From a virus: a stretch of 28,254 bases of DNA. The stretch is from IMG/VR virus record IMGVR_UViG_3300048928_000183, positions 1 to 28,254 of that record; one strand, written 5' to 3'. The notes beneath the pieces were generated by a model. The model saw only the letters and a list, made by a program, of their open reading frames with translations, was not told where the DNA came from and did not search any database. The position numbers were made by a program, and so were the translations under genes. The stretch's first letter is position 1. Each line of letters starts with the position of its first letter. This document shows, piece after piece, positions 6,178 to 13,291 of this stretch.

Positions 6178-7242
6178 TTATTCCGCTGATTCAGGCGCGG
6201 TGGTTTTGAAGGTGCCGAGCTGGATGTTTTCAACCAGGCAGCCGCCGCGATAGTCTTCCACCACGAAATCCTCATTAATGGATTCGTAGTTTTCGATGCG
6301 GTCACGCTTTGGCACTTCCTCAATGTGGCGGCGGTGTGAACCGTCCATCCAGTAAATGGACAGGTTATCCAGGCGGGTGATAAAGAAAGCATTGGCAGGG
6401 AAACCGGGCACGCGCACCGCCGGTAAATTACCGATGCGCTTCTGGCTGATAATCATATCCGCCGCCAGGCTTTCCGAGTTCTCCTGCGCCTTGTTCACCA
6501 GCGGGAAATACTTGTCTGCCAACAGTTGACGGCCGCAGATCACCACCAGGCCGGTATCGTCCTGATAAATCGGGTCAACCATGTTGTTGGTGGCATCCAT
6601 CACCAGCGCGTCCAGGTTTTCAAAGTCGCCCCCGGCACCGACGCGAACAGTCTCGGAAATCACGGCGTCATCATCACCAAGGATTTTGCTCATCACGCGC
6701 TCCGGCGCATTGTTACGGTACTTTTGCAGCCAGCCCACGTTCACGTCCTGCAACAGCGGGTTTTTGGTGCGGTTTGACGTTGCCGCACGCTCAACGCCGT
6801 TGAAGCCGATGGTGATGCGATCCAGCGCCTGGCGTTTCACGATGGCGTCACGTAAACGCGCCTGGAAATCCTGGTAACGCGCCCAGAGATCGAGCGTGGC
6901 GTAACGGAAATGGAAATCGTAGTTCGTCTGGCGGCACTCATAGCCCTCAGCGGTCAGGGTGTTGAAGTCAGCCGTCTGGCGTTCACCGGTGCCGCTGGTG
7001 TCCGCCGTGCTGGCAATGGAACCGGACACGCCGACGCCCACCTTTTCACCCTTCATTTCGTCCACGGGGATGATGTTAATCATCTGCAGGAAGGCGGAAG
7101 ATTCCTGCACGCGGGTCATCAGCGTCTGCGTCACCGACGGCTCCACGCTGAATTTTTTATCCAGGTCGCCGGTGTCCACAGAGTTCAGTTCGGCAATGCG
7201 GGACAGGTAGGCGTTAAATTGAAAACGGGTAGTTTGTTTCAT
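6178..7242 (-). CDS. N: Major capsid protein gpN
   Basis: 354 aa, P2 gpN is 357. Starts MKQTTRFQFNAYLSRIAELN and carries the family blocks FSVEPSVTQTLMTRVQESS, DFHFRYATLDLWARYQDF, RITIGFNGVERAATS and DVNVGWLQKYRNNAPERVM. It is the HK97-fold shell protein, whose N-terminus is trimmed after residue 31 in P2; a charged stretch near that position fits. Follows gpO after a 46-bp gap. Confidence 0.97.
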   Translation of the reverse strand: MKQTTRFQFNAYLSRIAELNSVDTGDLDKKFSVEPSVTQTLMTRVQESSAFLQMINIIPVDEMKGEKVGVGVSGSIASTADTSGTGERQTADFNTLTAEGYECRQTNYDFHFRYATLDLWARYQDFQARLRDAIVKRQALDRITIGFNGVERAATSNRTKNPLLQDVNVGWLQKYRNNAPERVMSKILGDDDAVISETVRVGAGGDFENLDALVMDATNNMVDPIYQDDTGLVVICGRQLLADKYFPLVNKAQENSESLAADMIISQKRIGNLPAVRVPGFPANAFFITRLDNLSIYWMDGSHRRHIEEVPKRDRIENYESINEDFVVEDYRGGCLVENIQLGTFKTTAPESAE

Positions 7243-7288
7243 GCGTTTTTATCCAAATTTGTTAAGGGGTTAATCGCGAGCGTTTTGA

Positions 7289-8146
7289 TTAGCAGTCGGT
7301 GAAATGGGCTGCATCACCCTTGCCGCCGCCGCTGGAAACGGGGCGCTGCGTGTAGGTCTGCGGGGCGGACTTCTCCAGCTTGCCTTTCAGCGTGCTGAAC
7401 TGTTCGCGGTCATCTTTCGCGGTTTGTTCCAGCGCGTTCAGGCGTTCCGTCAGTGAGGTTTGCAGCGCGGACAGCTTTTCATCGCTGGCTTTCAGGCCGG
7501 TTTCGACGTGTTCTACCACCACTTCCACGGCGTCATGCACATCTTTAAAACGGGCATCATCTGAGGCGGATTTGCTGGAAAGCAGTTGTTTCACGCGGGA
7601 GAACAGCGACGGCGCGGCCGGTTTCTCTTCCTCAAACTCGAATGCCGTTTCTTCGGCGGCGGTAAAGAGGTTGTCCGCACTTTGCTTACGGCTCGCCAGC
7701 GGGTTTTGCTGCGCCTTCGCGCTGAATTGCAGGTACTCGGTGCCGAGGCTGGCGGGGCTGTCGGTCACGGCCAGGCCGATCAGGTAGGCTTTGCCGGTAT
7801 CGGAAAACGAGGGGTTAACTTCGATGGAGGTGTAAACCTTCTGGCGGGCTTTCACCATCGACACTAAATCCGGGGTCGGGTCGATATCGGCATAAAGTGC
7901 CAGCTTGCCTTTCAGGGCACCGTCAGCCACTTCTTCGGCGTAGACGCCGGTGACATCGCCGTACATACGAAACGCACTGTCAGGGAAATAGCCCTTGATG
8001 TGCTCCATGTTGATGCGTGCGCCGTAAACCTTCGGGTCATAGGTCGCCGCCATCTGTTCAATCCACTCGCGGGTGATTTCGCGCCCGTCGGTGGTTGCCC
8101 CTTCGGTACAGATGCGAAAGCGCTTTGCTTTTGTTGCCATTGCCAT
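7289..8146 (-). CDS. O: Capsid scaffold and maturation protease gpO
   Basis: 285 aa from ATG 8146, chosen because GGAG lies about 8 nt upstream and the length equals P2 gpO (284). An upstream in-frame ATG at 8197 would place extra sequence before the conserved KRFRICTEG start. The N-terminal serine protease residues are present: D20 (TTDG), H49 (INMEH) and S107 (VYTSIE), equivalent to D19/H48/S107 of P2. The C-terminal half is a coiled-coil scaffold (about 185-265) ending with a Gly-rich tail. Transcribed divergently from P, with an Ogr-type element in the 143-bp gap. Confidence 0.96.
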   Translation of the reverse strand: MAMATKAKRFRICTEGATTDGREITREWIEQMAATYDPKVYGARINMEHIKGYFPDSAFRMYGDVTGVYAEEVADGALKGKLALYADIDPTPDLVSMVKARQKVYTSIEVNPSFSDTGKAYLIGLAVTDSPASLGTEYLQFSAKAQQNPLASRKQSADNLFTAAEETAFEFEEEKPAAPSLFSRVKQLLSSKSASDDARFKDVHDAVEVVVEHVETGLKASDEKLSALQTSLTERLNALEQTAKDDREQFSTLKGKLEKSAPQTYTQRPVSSGGGKGDAAHFTDC

Positions 8147-8219
8147 TTTCTGACTCCAGTCGGTGTGTGCTTCTGAGAAATCCAAGTTTCCAGACACACG
8201 CCCGACATCGCCAGCCGAT

Positions 8220-8245
8220 GCGGGTTGATGCTCGATGGCACAACG
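8220..8245. promoter_or_regulatory. Putative Ogr-type late activator site between O and P
   Basis: On the minus strand this block starts CGTTGTGCC and ends CAACCCGC, with a GTTG...CAAC dyad; it matches the block before V in 20 of 26 positions and shares GTTGTGCC with the one before FI. Its centre is about 87 bp from the gpO ATG. A start site 55 bp from the centre would leave a leader of about 30 nt with the ribosome site, as expected for P2-type late promoters. It may also serve P in the other direction, but the distance to the P start (about 45 bp) is too short for that rule. Confidence 0.58.
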
Positions 8246-8289
8246 TGGACAGCAGGAAAATCAGCAGGCCGCTCGTTAACGTGGCAGTC

Positions 8290-10056
8290 ATGAAAATGAC
8301 AAACTCAACCATCATCAGCGACCCACGGCGACAGGCGGCACTGCTTTACTGGCAGGGGTTTTCAGTGCGTCAGATTGCGGAGATGCTGAACCAAAAGTTA
8401 CCGACGGTGCAGAGCTGGAAAACGCGCAACGCCTGGGACAACGTCGCGCCCATTTCCCGCGTGGAATCCAGCCTGGAAGCGCGTCTGATCCAGCTCACCA
8501 CCAAAGACGTCAAAGGGAATGCCGATTACAAGGAAATGGAGGCGTTAGGACGGTTAATGGAACGCCTGGCAAGGGTGAACCGCTACGGTCAAAGCGGAAA
8601 TGAGGTGGATTTAAATCCTAACGTTGCCAACCGGAACAAAGGGGAGCGTAAGAAGCCGACTAAGAACTATTTCAGTGAAGAAGCGCTGGAGAAACTGGAG
8701 GATATTTTTCTGGCTCAGTGCTTCCAGTATCAGCGTGTGTGGTATGACGCGGGGCTTAAACACCGTATCCGCGACATCCTGAAATCCCGTCAGATTGGCG
8801 CAACGTTTTTCTTTGCACGGGAGGCGTTATTGCGCGCCCTGGCAACCGGCCACAACCAAATTTTCCTGTCAGCCAGTAAAACGCAGGCTTACGTGTTTCG
8901 TGAATACATCATTCAGTTTGCCCGCCAGGTTGATGTTGAGCTGACCGGCGACCCAATTGTGATCGGCAACAACGGCGCAAAGCTGATTTTCTTAGGCACC
9001 AACTCCAACACTGCCCAAAGCCACAACGGCGACCTGTACGTGGACGAAATCTTTTGGATCCCCAACTTCCAGAAACTGCGCAAAGTCGCCAGCGGCATGG
9101 CGTCGCAGGAACATCTGCGCACCACCTATTTCTCCACCCCGTCAGCACTGACGCACGGAGCTTATCCGTTCTGGTCAGGTGAGCTATTCAACAGGGGACG
9201 GGAAGATCGCAACGACAGGATTGAGCTGGATATCAGTCATCACGCCCTGGCGAAAGGCCAGCTTTGCGGCGACGGGCAATGGCGGCAAATCGTCACCATT
9301 GAGGATGCGCTGGCTGGTGGCTGCAACCTGTTCAACATCGACACGCTGAAACAGGAAAACAGCGCGGAGGATTTCCGCAACCTGTTCATGTGTGAGTTTG
9401 TAGACGATCAGGCGTCCGTTTTCCCGTTTGCCGAGCTGCAACGCTGCATGGTGGAAAGCGCGGAGGAATGGCAGGATTTCAGCCCGTTTGCCGTGCGTCC
9501 GTTTGGCTATCGCGCTGTCTGGATTGGTTACGACCCGTCGCACACCGGCGACAGCGCAGGCTGCGCCGTACTGGCTCCGCCGCTGGTAGACGGCGGAAAA
9601 TTCCGCGTACTGGAACGCCATCAGTGGAAAGGCATGGATTTTGCCGCCCAGGCGAAAAGCATTGAGGAATTAACAAAACGCTACTGCGTGGAATATATCG
9701 GCATTGATGCCACCGGCATCGGCCAGGGCGTTTTCCAGCTTGTCCGGCAGTTCTTCCCCGCCGCGATGGAAATCCGCTACAGCCCGGAAACCAAAACGAA
9801 AATGGTGCTGAAAGCGAAAGACACCATCACCTCCGGCCGCCTGGAGTACGACACCAACCATAAAGACATCACCTCGTCATTCATGGCAATTCGCAAAACC
9901 ATGACCGCCAGCGGCAGCCGCTCCACCTATGAGGCCAGCCGCAGCGAGGAAGCCAGCCACGCCGATGTCGCCTGGGCAATCATGCACGCCCTGCTTAACG
10001 AACCGCTGACCGCCGCGAACGGCGGCCAAAGCCCTAACATCCTGGAGTTTTACTAA
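8290..10056 (+). CDS. P: Terminase ATPase (large) subunit gpP
   Basis: 588 aa from ATG 8290 (a second ATG at 8296 is possible); P2 gpP is 590. It opens with DPRRQAALLYWQGFSVRQIAEML, a small HTH (about 11-45). Then come the degenerate Walker A KSRQIGAT (165-172), the Walker B region GDLYVDEI (248-255) and the nuclease-like C-terminal block VWIGYDPSHTGDSAG and YIGIDATGIGQG. It packages DNA from cos with gpM into the gpQ portal. The ribosome site is weak (GTGGCAG). The stop overlaps the next ORF as TAATG. Longer open frame upstream to 8095 covers the gpO start and is not coding. Confidence 0.97.
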   Translation: MKMTNSTIISDPRRQAALLYWQGFSVRQIAEMLNQKLPTVQSWKTRNAWDNVAPISRVESSLEARLIQLTTKDVKGNADYKEMEALGRLMERLARVNRYGQSGNEVDLNPNVANRNKGERKKPTKNYFSEEALEKLEDIFLAQCFQYQRVWYDAGLKHRIRDILKSRQIGATFFFAREALLRALATGHNQIFLSASKTQAYVFREYIIQFARQVDVELTGDPIVIGNNGAKLIFLGTNSNTAQSHNGDLYVDEIFWIPNFQKLRKVASGMASQEHLRTTYFSTPSALTHGAYPFWSGELFNRGREDRNDRIELDISHHALAKGQLCGDGQWRQIVTIEDALAGGCNLFNIDTLKQENSAEDFRNLFMCEFVDDQASVFPFAELQRCMVESAEEWQDFSPFAVRPFGYRAVWIGYDPSHTGDSAGCAVLAPPLVDGGKFRVLERHQWKGMDFAAQAKSIEELTKRYCVEYIGIDATGIGQGVFQLVRQFFPAAMEIRYSPETKTKMVLKAKDTITSGRLEYDTNHKDITSSFMAIRKTMTASGSRSTYEASRSEEASHADVAWAIMHALLNEPLTAANGGQSPNILEFY

Positions 10057-10235
10057 TGAAAACCACTCACAACAGCAGCCACGTCGCCCCACAAAAAAAC
10101 GTCTGGACAGGCAAGGATAATTCCAGCGAGCCGCATCGCCTGAAACATCAGCCGTCAGCGGATGAATTCTGCGCGCAATACCAGGGCAGCGCCCACACCA
10201 ACCACTCACACCCAAAAGGTGATCAACATGGCTAA
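10056..10235 (+). CDS. Small ORF coupled between P and Q (59 aa)
   Basis: ATG at 10056 overlaps the gpP stop (TAATG), and the ORF runs 59 codons to a stop at 10233-10235, 8 nt inside gpQ. It fills the whole P-Q gap without a stop. The product is hydrophilic, rich in His/Ser/Gln, with HRLKHQPSADEFCAQYQG in the middle; it has no membrane segment. No domain recognised. The coupling at both ends supports translation, perhaps only to carry ribosomes to the gpQ start, which also has its own site (AAGGTGA). Confidence 0.6.
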   Translation: MKTTHNSSHVAPQKNVWTGKDNSSEPHRLKHQPSADEFCAQYQGSAHTNHSHPKGDQHG

Positions 10236-11259
10236 GCGCAAATTCCGCAAGGCGGCACAAACCACGGTTACAGCAACGGCGCAGCAGACCGGAGGGGAGA
10301 TGACGTTCAGCTTTGGCGATCCGACACCGGTTTTAGACCGCCGTGAAATTCTCGATTACATCGAATGTATTGGTAACGGCCAGTGGTATGAGCCGCCGAT
10401 CAGCTTTGACGGACTGGCTCGCACGCTGCGGGCGGCGGTTCACCACAGTTCGTCGCTTTATGTTAAGCGCAATATTCTGGCTTCGACCTTTGTCCCGCAT
10501 CCGCTGCTATCACAGCAGGAGTTCAGCCGGTTTGCCCTGGATTATCTGGTGTTCGGGAATGCGTTTTTAGAAGTGATCCGCAACCAGCTCGGCGACGCGG
10601 TGGTGATGAAAACTGTGCCCGCCAAATATGCACGGCGCGGTGTGGAGCCGGATACTTACTGGTTTGTGCAGCAATGGAAAGAAGCGCACCAGTTTGAAAC
10701 GGGCAGCGTGTTTCATCTGATTGAACCTGATATTAATCAGGAGCTGTACGGCCTGCCGGAATATCTCAGCGCCCTGAATTCCGCCTGGCTGAATGAGGCA
10801 GCCACGTTGTTCCGCCGCAAGTACTACCAGAACGGCGCACACGCCGGATACATTTTGTATATGACGGATGCAGCAATGAGCAGCAGCGATGTTGATGCCA
10901 TGCGTAAGGCAATGGGTAGTACTAAAGGTCTGGGTAACTTCCGTAACGGGTTTATGTACGCGCCTAACGGCAAGCCTGACGGGCTAAAAATCATCCCTTT
11001 GAGTGAAGTCGCAACCAAAGACGATTTTTTTAATATCAAGAAAGCCAGCCAGAACGATTTGCTTTGCGCGCACCGCGTGCCACCTCAGATGATGGGCATT
11101 ATTCCGGAGAACAGCGGCGGGTTTGGTGATTCGGTGAAGGCGTCGCAGGTGTTTGTGCGTAACGAACTGACGCCGTTACAAGAACGTTTTAAAGAGTTAA
11201 ATGCGTGGTTTGGGGAGGATGTGATCAGATTTACCTCTTACGAACTTACGCCGGAGTAA
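10228..11259 (+). CDS. Q: Portal protein gpQ
   Basis: 343 aa from ATG 10228 (P2 gpQ 344), chosen for the AAGGTGA site 5-6 nt upstream. Family blocks: FSFGDPTPVLDRREILDYIE, YEPPISFDGLARTLRAAVHHSS, LYVKRNIL, SVFHLIEPDINQELYGLPEYLSALNS and AHRVPPQMMGIIPENSGGFGD. It forms the dodecameric portal vertex through which gpP/gpM package DNA. In P2 this gene is adjacent to the left cos end; here a lipoprotein gene separates the two. Confidence 0.97.
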   Translation: MAKRKFRKAAQTTVTATAQQTGGEMTFSFGDPTPVLDRREILDYIECIGNGQWYEPPISFDGLARTLRAAVHHSSSLYVKRNILASTFVPHPLLSQQEFSRFALDYLVFGNAFLEVIRNQLGDAVVMKTVPAKYARRGVEPDTYWFVQQWKEAHQFETGSVFHLIEPDINQELYGLPEYLSALNSAWLNEAATLFRRKYYQNGAHAGYILYMTDAAMSSSDVDAMRKAMGSTKGLGNFRNGFMYAPNGKPDGLKIIPLSEVATKDDFFNIKKASQNDLLCAHRVPPQMMGIIPENSGGFGDSVKASQVFVRNELTPLQERFKELNAWFGEDVIRFTSYELTPE

Positions 11260-11441
11260 GAAGCAAACATAACGCTAACAAATGGAGGCAATATAACCAA
11301 CAGTCGTTTTTTTAGGCTGCTATTCGTTATTGAGAAATATCCACTTTGGTAGTATGCATATTCCTCGATTCGATCAAGATCATACGCTAAAGTTTCACCT
11401 CCAATTTGACTATACACAGTTACCTTTTTAAAAGGATTATA
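11260..11441 (+). promoter_or_regulatory. AT-rich leader of the lipoprotein cargo gene
   Basis: 182 bp without a gene, sharply more AT-rich than gpQ. Possible promoters are TTGAGA near 11329 with a weak TATGCA 17 bp on, and TTGACT at 11406-11411, whose -10 (TAAAAG) would overlap the ribosome site. Neither is strong. A CGTTTTTTTAGG tract follows gpQ and could help end the P-Q transcript. The region probably lets the lipoprotein be expressed on its own in the lysogen. Confidence 0.4.
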
Positions 11442-12020
11442 ATGAAAACGCTGTTAAGAGCTTTTGCCGTTCTCGCCATTGCAGTAGGCCTCTCTGGGTG
11501 TGCTATTAGTTTACCGTTTAATAACCGCCTGGCTTACTCTTCTATTTCGGATATGAAATCAGTGCAAATCCAAGGGGAAAAACCTAAACTCTCAATTTCT
11601 TGGAACCCGGTTAACTTCCCTCAGCGCATCGATATTCAGGGTTCAGATGGCTTCGTAGGCGGTGGTTCCCGTACTCGCTTACCAACTGGTGTGGCCCTAT
11701 CCTCTCGCATTGAAGAAGCAATTTCTACTTATGCAGATATATCACCATCAGGTCAAAATCTGACAATTACAGTACTTGAAGCACGTTCCGGTTTTGAGTA
11801 TTCAGCGGGTATATTCAACATTACTCCTGCTATTGATGTCGGTACTGTTACATTCAATGCTGCGTTTAACTTGAATGGTAAAACGTGGAATCAACAATTC
11901 TCCTCACACAAGAAAGATCCAACTATCGGCGGTACTTCAGCTACAGGTATTCTTGAAAGTGCTTGGGATGACGTTGCAGTGCAAGTTGCAAAAAGCATAG
12001 CTGCGCATATCGAAAAATAA
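11442..12020 (+). CDS. Predicted outer-membrane lipoprotein cargo gene
   Basis: 192 aa from ATG 11442 with AAAGGA upstream; a longer frame from 11406 would bury the signal. The signal peptide MKTLLRAFAVLAIAVGLSGC ends in lipobox LSGC (Cys20), and the residues after Cys (AISL) do not include Asp at +2, so outer-membrane sorting is likely. The mature part has alternating strands and a C-terminal helix (ESAWDDVAVQVAKSIAAHI). This layout recalls YajG/PqiC-type auxiliary lipoproteins, but I do not recognise the family. It is AT-rich compared with gpQ and lies at the left chromosome end next to cos, a usual cargo site. A role in superinfection exclusion or host surface change is inference. Confidence 0.8.
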   Translation: MKTLLRAFAVLAIAVGLSGCAISLPFNNRLAYSSISDMKSVQIQGEKPKLSISWNPVNFPQRIDIQGSDGFVGGGSRTRLPTGVALSSRIEEAISTYADISPSGQNLTITVLEARSGFEYSAGIFNITPAIDVGTVTFNAAFNLNGKTWNQQFSSHKKDPTIGGTSATGILESAWDDVAVQVAKSIAAHIEK

Positions 12021-12071
12021 TCTAATTTCCCCATTGCATGGACGAATATTGCAATGGGGAGTAGTCCCGCA

Positions 12072-12104
12072 CCCCTGCGCGCGCAATGTTACCCGCCTGC
12101 CCGC
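12072..12104 (-). other. Probable cos (packaging) site
   Basis: On the minus strand the sequence reads GGGCAGGCGGGTAACATTGC and continues GCGCGCAGGGGTGCGGG. From memory, the left end of P2 begins with a 19-nt overhang GGCGAGGCGGGGAAAGCAC followed by TGCGCGC and a GGTGGTGC tract; the GC-rich order and the orientation toward Q match. The location between the Q side and the early-region end is exactly where P2 has cos. The exact nicks cannot be assigned. Downstream at about 12182-12198 a TGATCC-TTTCG-GGATCA hairpin may be part of the packaging region. Confidence 0.65.
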
Positions 12105-12259
12105 TTCTGACTTGACTCACCGTTTTTAATGCATTACTCAAAACGCCCCCAAGCCCAGCGAGAGGGGCGATCAGGCATTTTTTGATCCTTTCGGGATCAT
12201 GCAAAACCATGCGCATAATGCATGCATAGCTTTCGATTTTTTTATTCTGCAGAAAGATG

Positions 12260-12457
12260 TCAGCATTCATCATCATAAATGGCAACTGATGCAGATGATT
12301 GCGCTGATTCATCCTCATCTAATGCACGATCGGCAAATTCAGAAATCATCTCTAATACCATATGGAGTTCATCAGCTCTGCATTGCGCATCGCGAGAAAT
12401 ATCAGCCATAAGCCGGATTTTTATCAGCGCAATTCTAAGCTCATGCGAGGAATCCAT
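12260..12457 (-). CDS. SOS-controlled small protein at the tum position (65 aa)
   Basis: 65 aa, acidic, mostly helical (residues 4-50), then a Ser/Ala linker and an acidic end (YDDEC). ATG 12457 is preceded by CAGGAG with about 7 nt spacing. A LexA box ends 22 bp upstream of the start, so the gene should be induced by DNA damage. In phage 186 the LexA-controlled gene near the cos-proximal end of the early region is tum, the antirepressor of CI. This protein is less than half the size of Tum (146 aa) and I see no clear similarity to Tum or DinI. Function as an antirepressor is inference from position and control. Confidence 0.75.
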   Translation of the reverse strand: MDSSHELRIALIKIRLMADISRDAQCRADELHMVLEMISEFADRALDEDESAQSSASVAIYDDEC

Positions 12458-12478
12458 TGCTCACTCCTGAATCATAAC

Positions 12479-12498
12479 TACTGTTTATGTATACAGTA
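12479..12498. promoter_or_regulatory. LexA (SOS) box
   Basis: TACTGTTTATGTATACAGTA fits the enterobacterial LexA consensus TACTGT-N8-ACAGTA with both half-sites complete and an AT-rich centre. It lies in the 71-bp gap between the methyltransferase stop (12529) and the small gene start (12457), on whose promoter it would act. A TATACA hexamer inside the box could be the -10 on the minus strand; no strong -35 is visible. Confidence 0.9.
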
Positions 12499-12528
12499 CT
12501 ATAAGATTTTACCGAAATAATTTCCAGT

Positions 12529-13197
12529 CTAATCATGGACGGACAGCAAACTTGTCAGGATTGCTAAACGCTCGACGCTGCTTAAAGCTGAGTAGTTGGC
12601 TTTCCATCGCTCGGCTTTACGTTTAATCCTTTGTCGTTCCTGATAGTTGCTACCGACGAAAGTAGCGCAATATGCATCACCTTCCGTAAAATTCATCCAG
12701 AGCTGTTCCGTCCTTACACCTCCACGGGTCATTACCTGGAAACGGATGCTGCGCCAATCTGCCAAAAGGGAATCGTAAAGCTCAGACGGATAACCGGAAA
12801 TCATGACAGCAGCCGGTATTTTTTTTAGAGTTTTAATCAGTTCAATATGATTTTCGCGGGTGTATTCATGTCGGTAGCGCGCCGAACTGGTACGTGTTTC
12901 TGCCAGGTAAGGCGGATCCACGTATAACAACGGGGATTTGTACGGGGAAAAATCAAAGGTATCTAAAAAACTGAGGATGTCAGTGTTAACCAATTGGACA
13001 TCATCACCGAATTTTTCCGCAGCACACGCCAGGGTAATGGGATCAATATCGACACCAATATTCACCGGAGCTGCCGGTTTGCGTGCCATGACTGCGCCGC
13101 CGCCCAGGTGCGTTTCAATGTATAAATCATGCGGTGGCATTTGGCTGATAATTGCCTGATAGGCACCACTTGCGGCCTTGCTTCCTAAATATCCCAC
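12529..13197 (-). CDS. D12-class DNA adenine methyltransferase (222 aa)
   Basis: Motif IV DPPY is at 94-97 (LLYVDPPYLAETRTSSARY). The SAM-binding motif I region is ETHLGGGAVM (29-37), preceded by MGYLGSK. This fits the D12-class N6-adenine methylases that are shorter than Dam. The target site cannot be read from the sequence. It stands apart from the early operon: gene A ends 95 bp upstream and two 18-bp palindromes fill that gap, so it probably has its own regulated promoter. Its start lies 27 bp past the first palindrome. Possible roles: protection from restriction or regulation by methylation. It is distinct from the Dam-like enzyme at 15837-16703. Confidence 0.9.
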   Translation of the reverse strand: MGYLGSKAASGAYQAIISQMPPHDLYIETHLGGGAVMARKPAAPVNIGVDIDPITLACAAEKFGDDVQLVNTDILSFLDTFDFSPYKSPLLYVDPPYLAETRTSSARYRHEYTRENHIELIKTLKKIPAAVMISGYPSELYDSLLADWRSIRFQVMTRGGVRTEQLWMNFTEGDAYCATFVGSNYQERQRIKRKAERWKANYSALSSVERLAILTSLLSVHD

Positions 13198-13223
13198 AAT
13201 CCACTCCCAAAAATATCTGCAGT

Positions 13224-13279
13224 ACAGTCAGATTTGACTGTGTTACCAGGTGCTGGCCATAACAGTCAGATATGACTGT
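13224..13279. promoter_or_regulatory. Twin 18-bp palindromes (operator-like)
   Basis: ACAGTCAGATTTGACTGT (13224-13241) and ACAGTCAGATATGACTGT (13262-13279) are both perfect 7-bp inverted repeats around a 4-bp centre, differ at one base, and are 38 bp apart centre to centre. I find no third copy in the window. They lie between the end of gene A and the start of the methyltransferase. They look like paired binding sites for a dimeric regulator controlling the methyltransferase. Confidence 0.75.
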
Positions 13280-13291
13280 GCTCGATACGCA

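Noticed and set aside
8147-8197. Longer gpO starting at 8197
   Set aside because: The ATG at 8146 has a ribosome site and gives the P2 length and protease residue numbering.
8095-8289. Upstream extension of gpP
   Set aside because: This open stretch covers the gpO start and the late promoter element and has no similarity to gpP, which begins at MKMTNSTIISDPRRQ.
9184-9621. 145-codon minus-strand ORF inside gpP
   Set aside because: Fully antisense to the conserved terminase; no ribosome site or family resemblance.
12022-12318. 98-codon minus-strand ORF after the lipoprotein
   Set aside because: It reads across the probable cos site, overlaps the SOS-controlled gene and has no ribosome site; its conserved-looking peptide is explained by conserved cos DNA.
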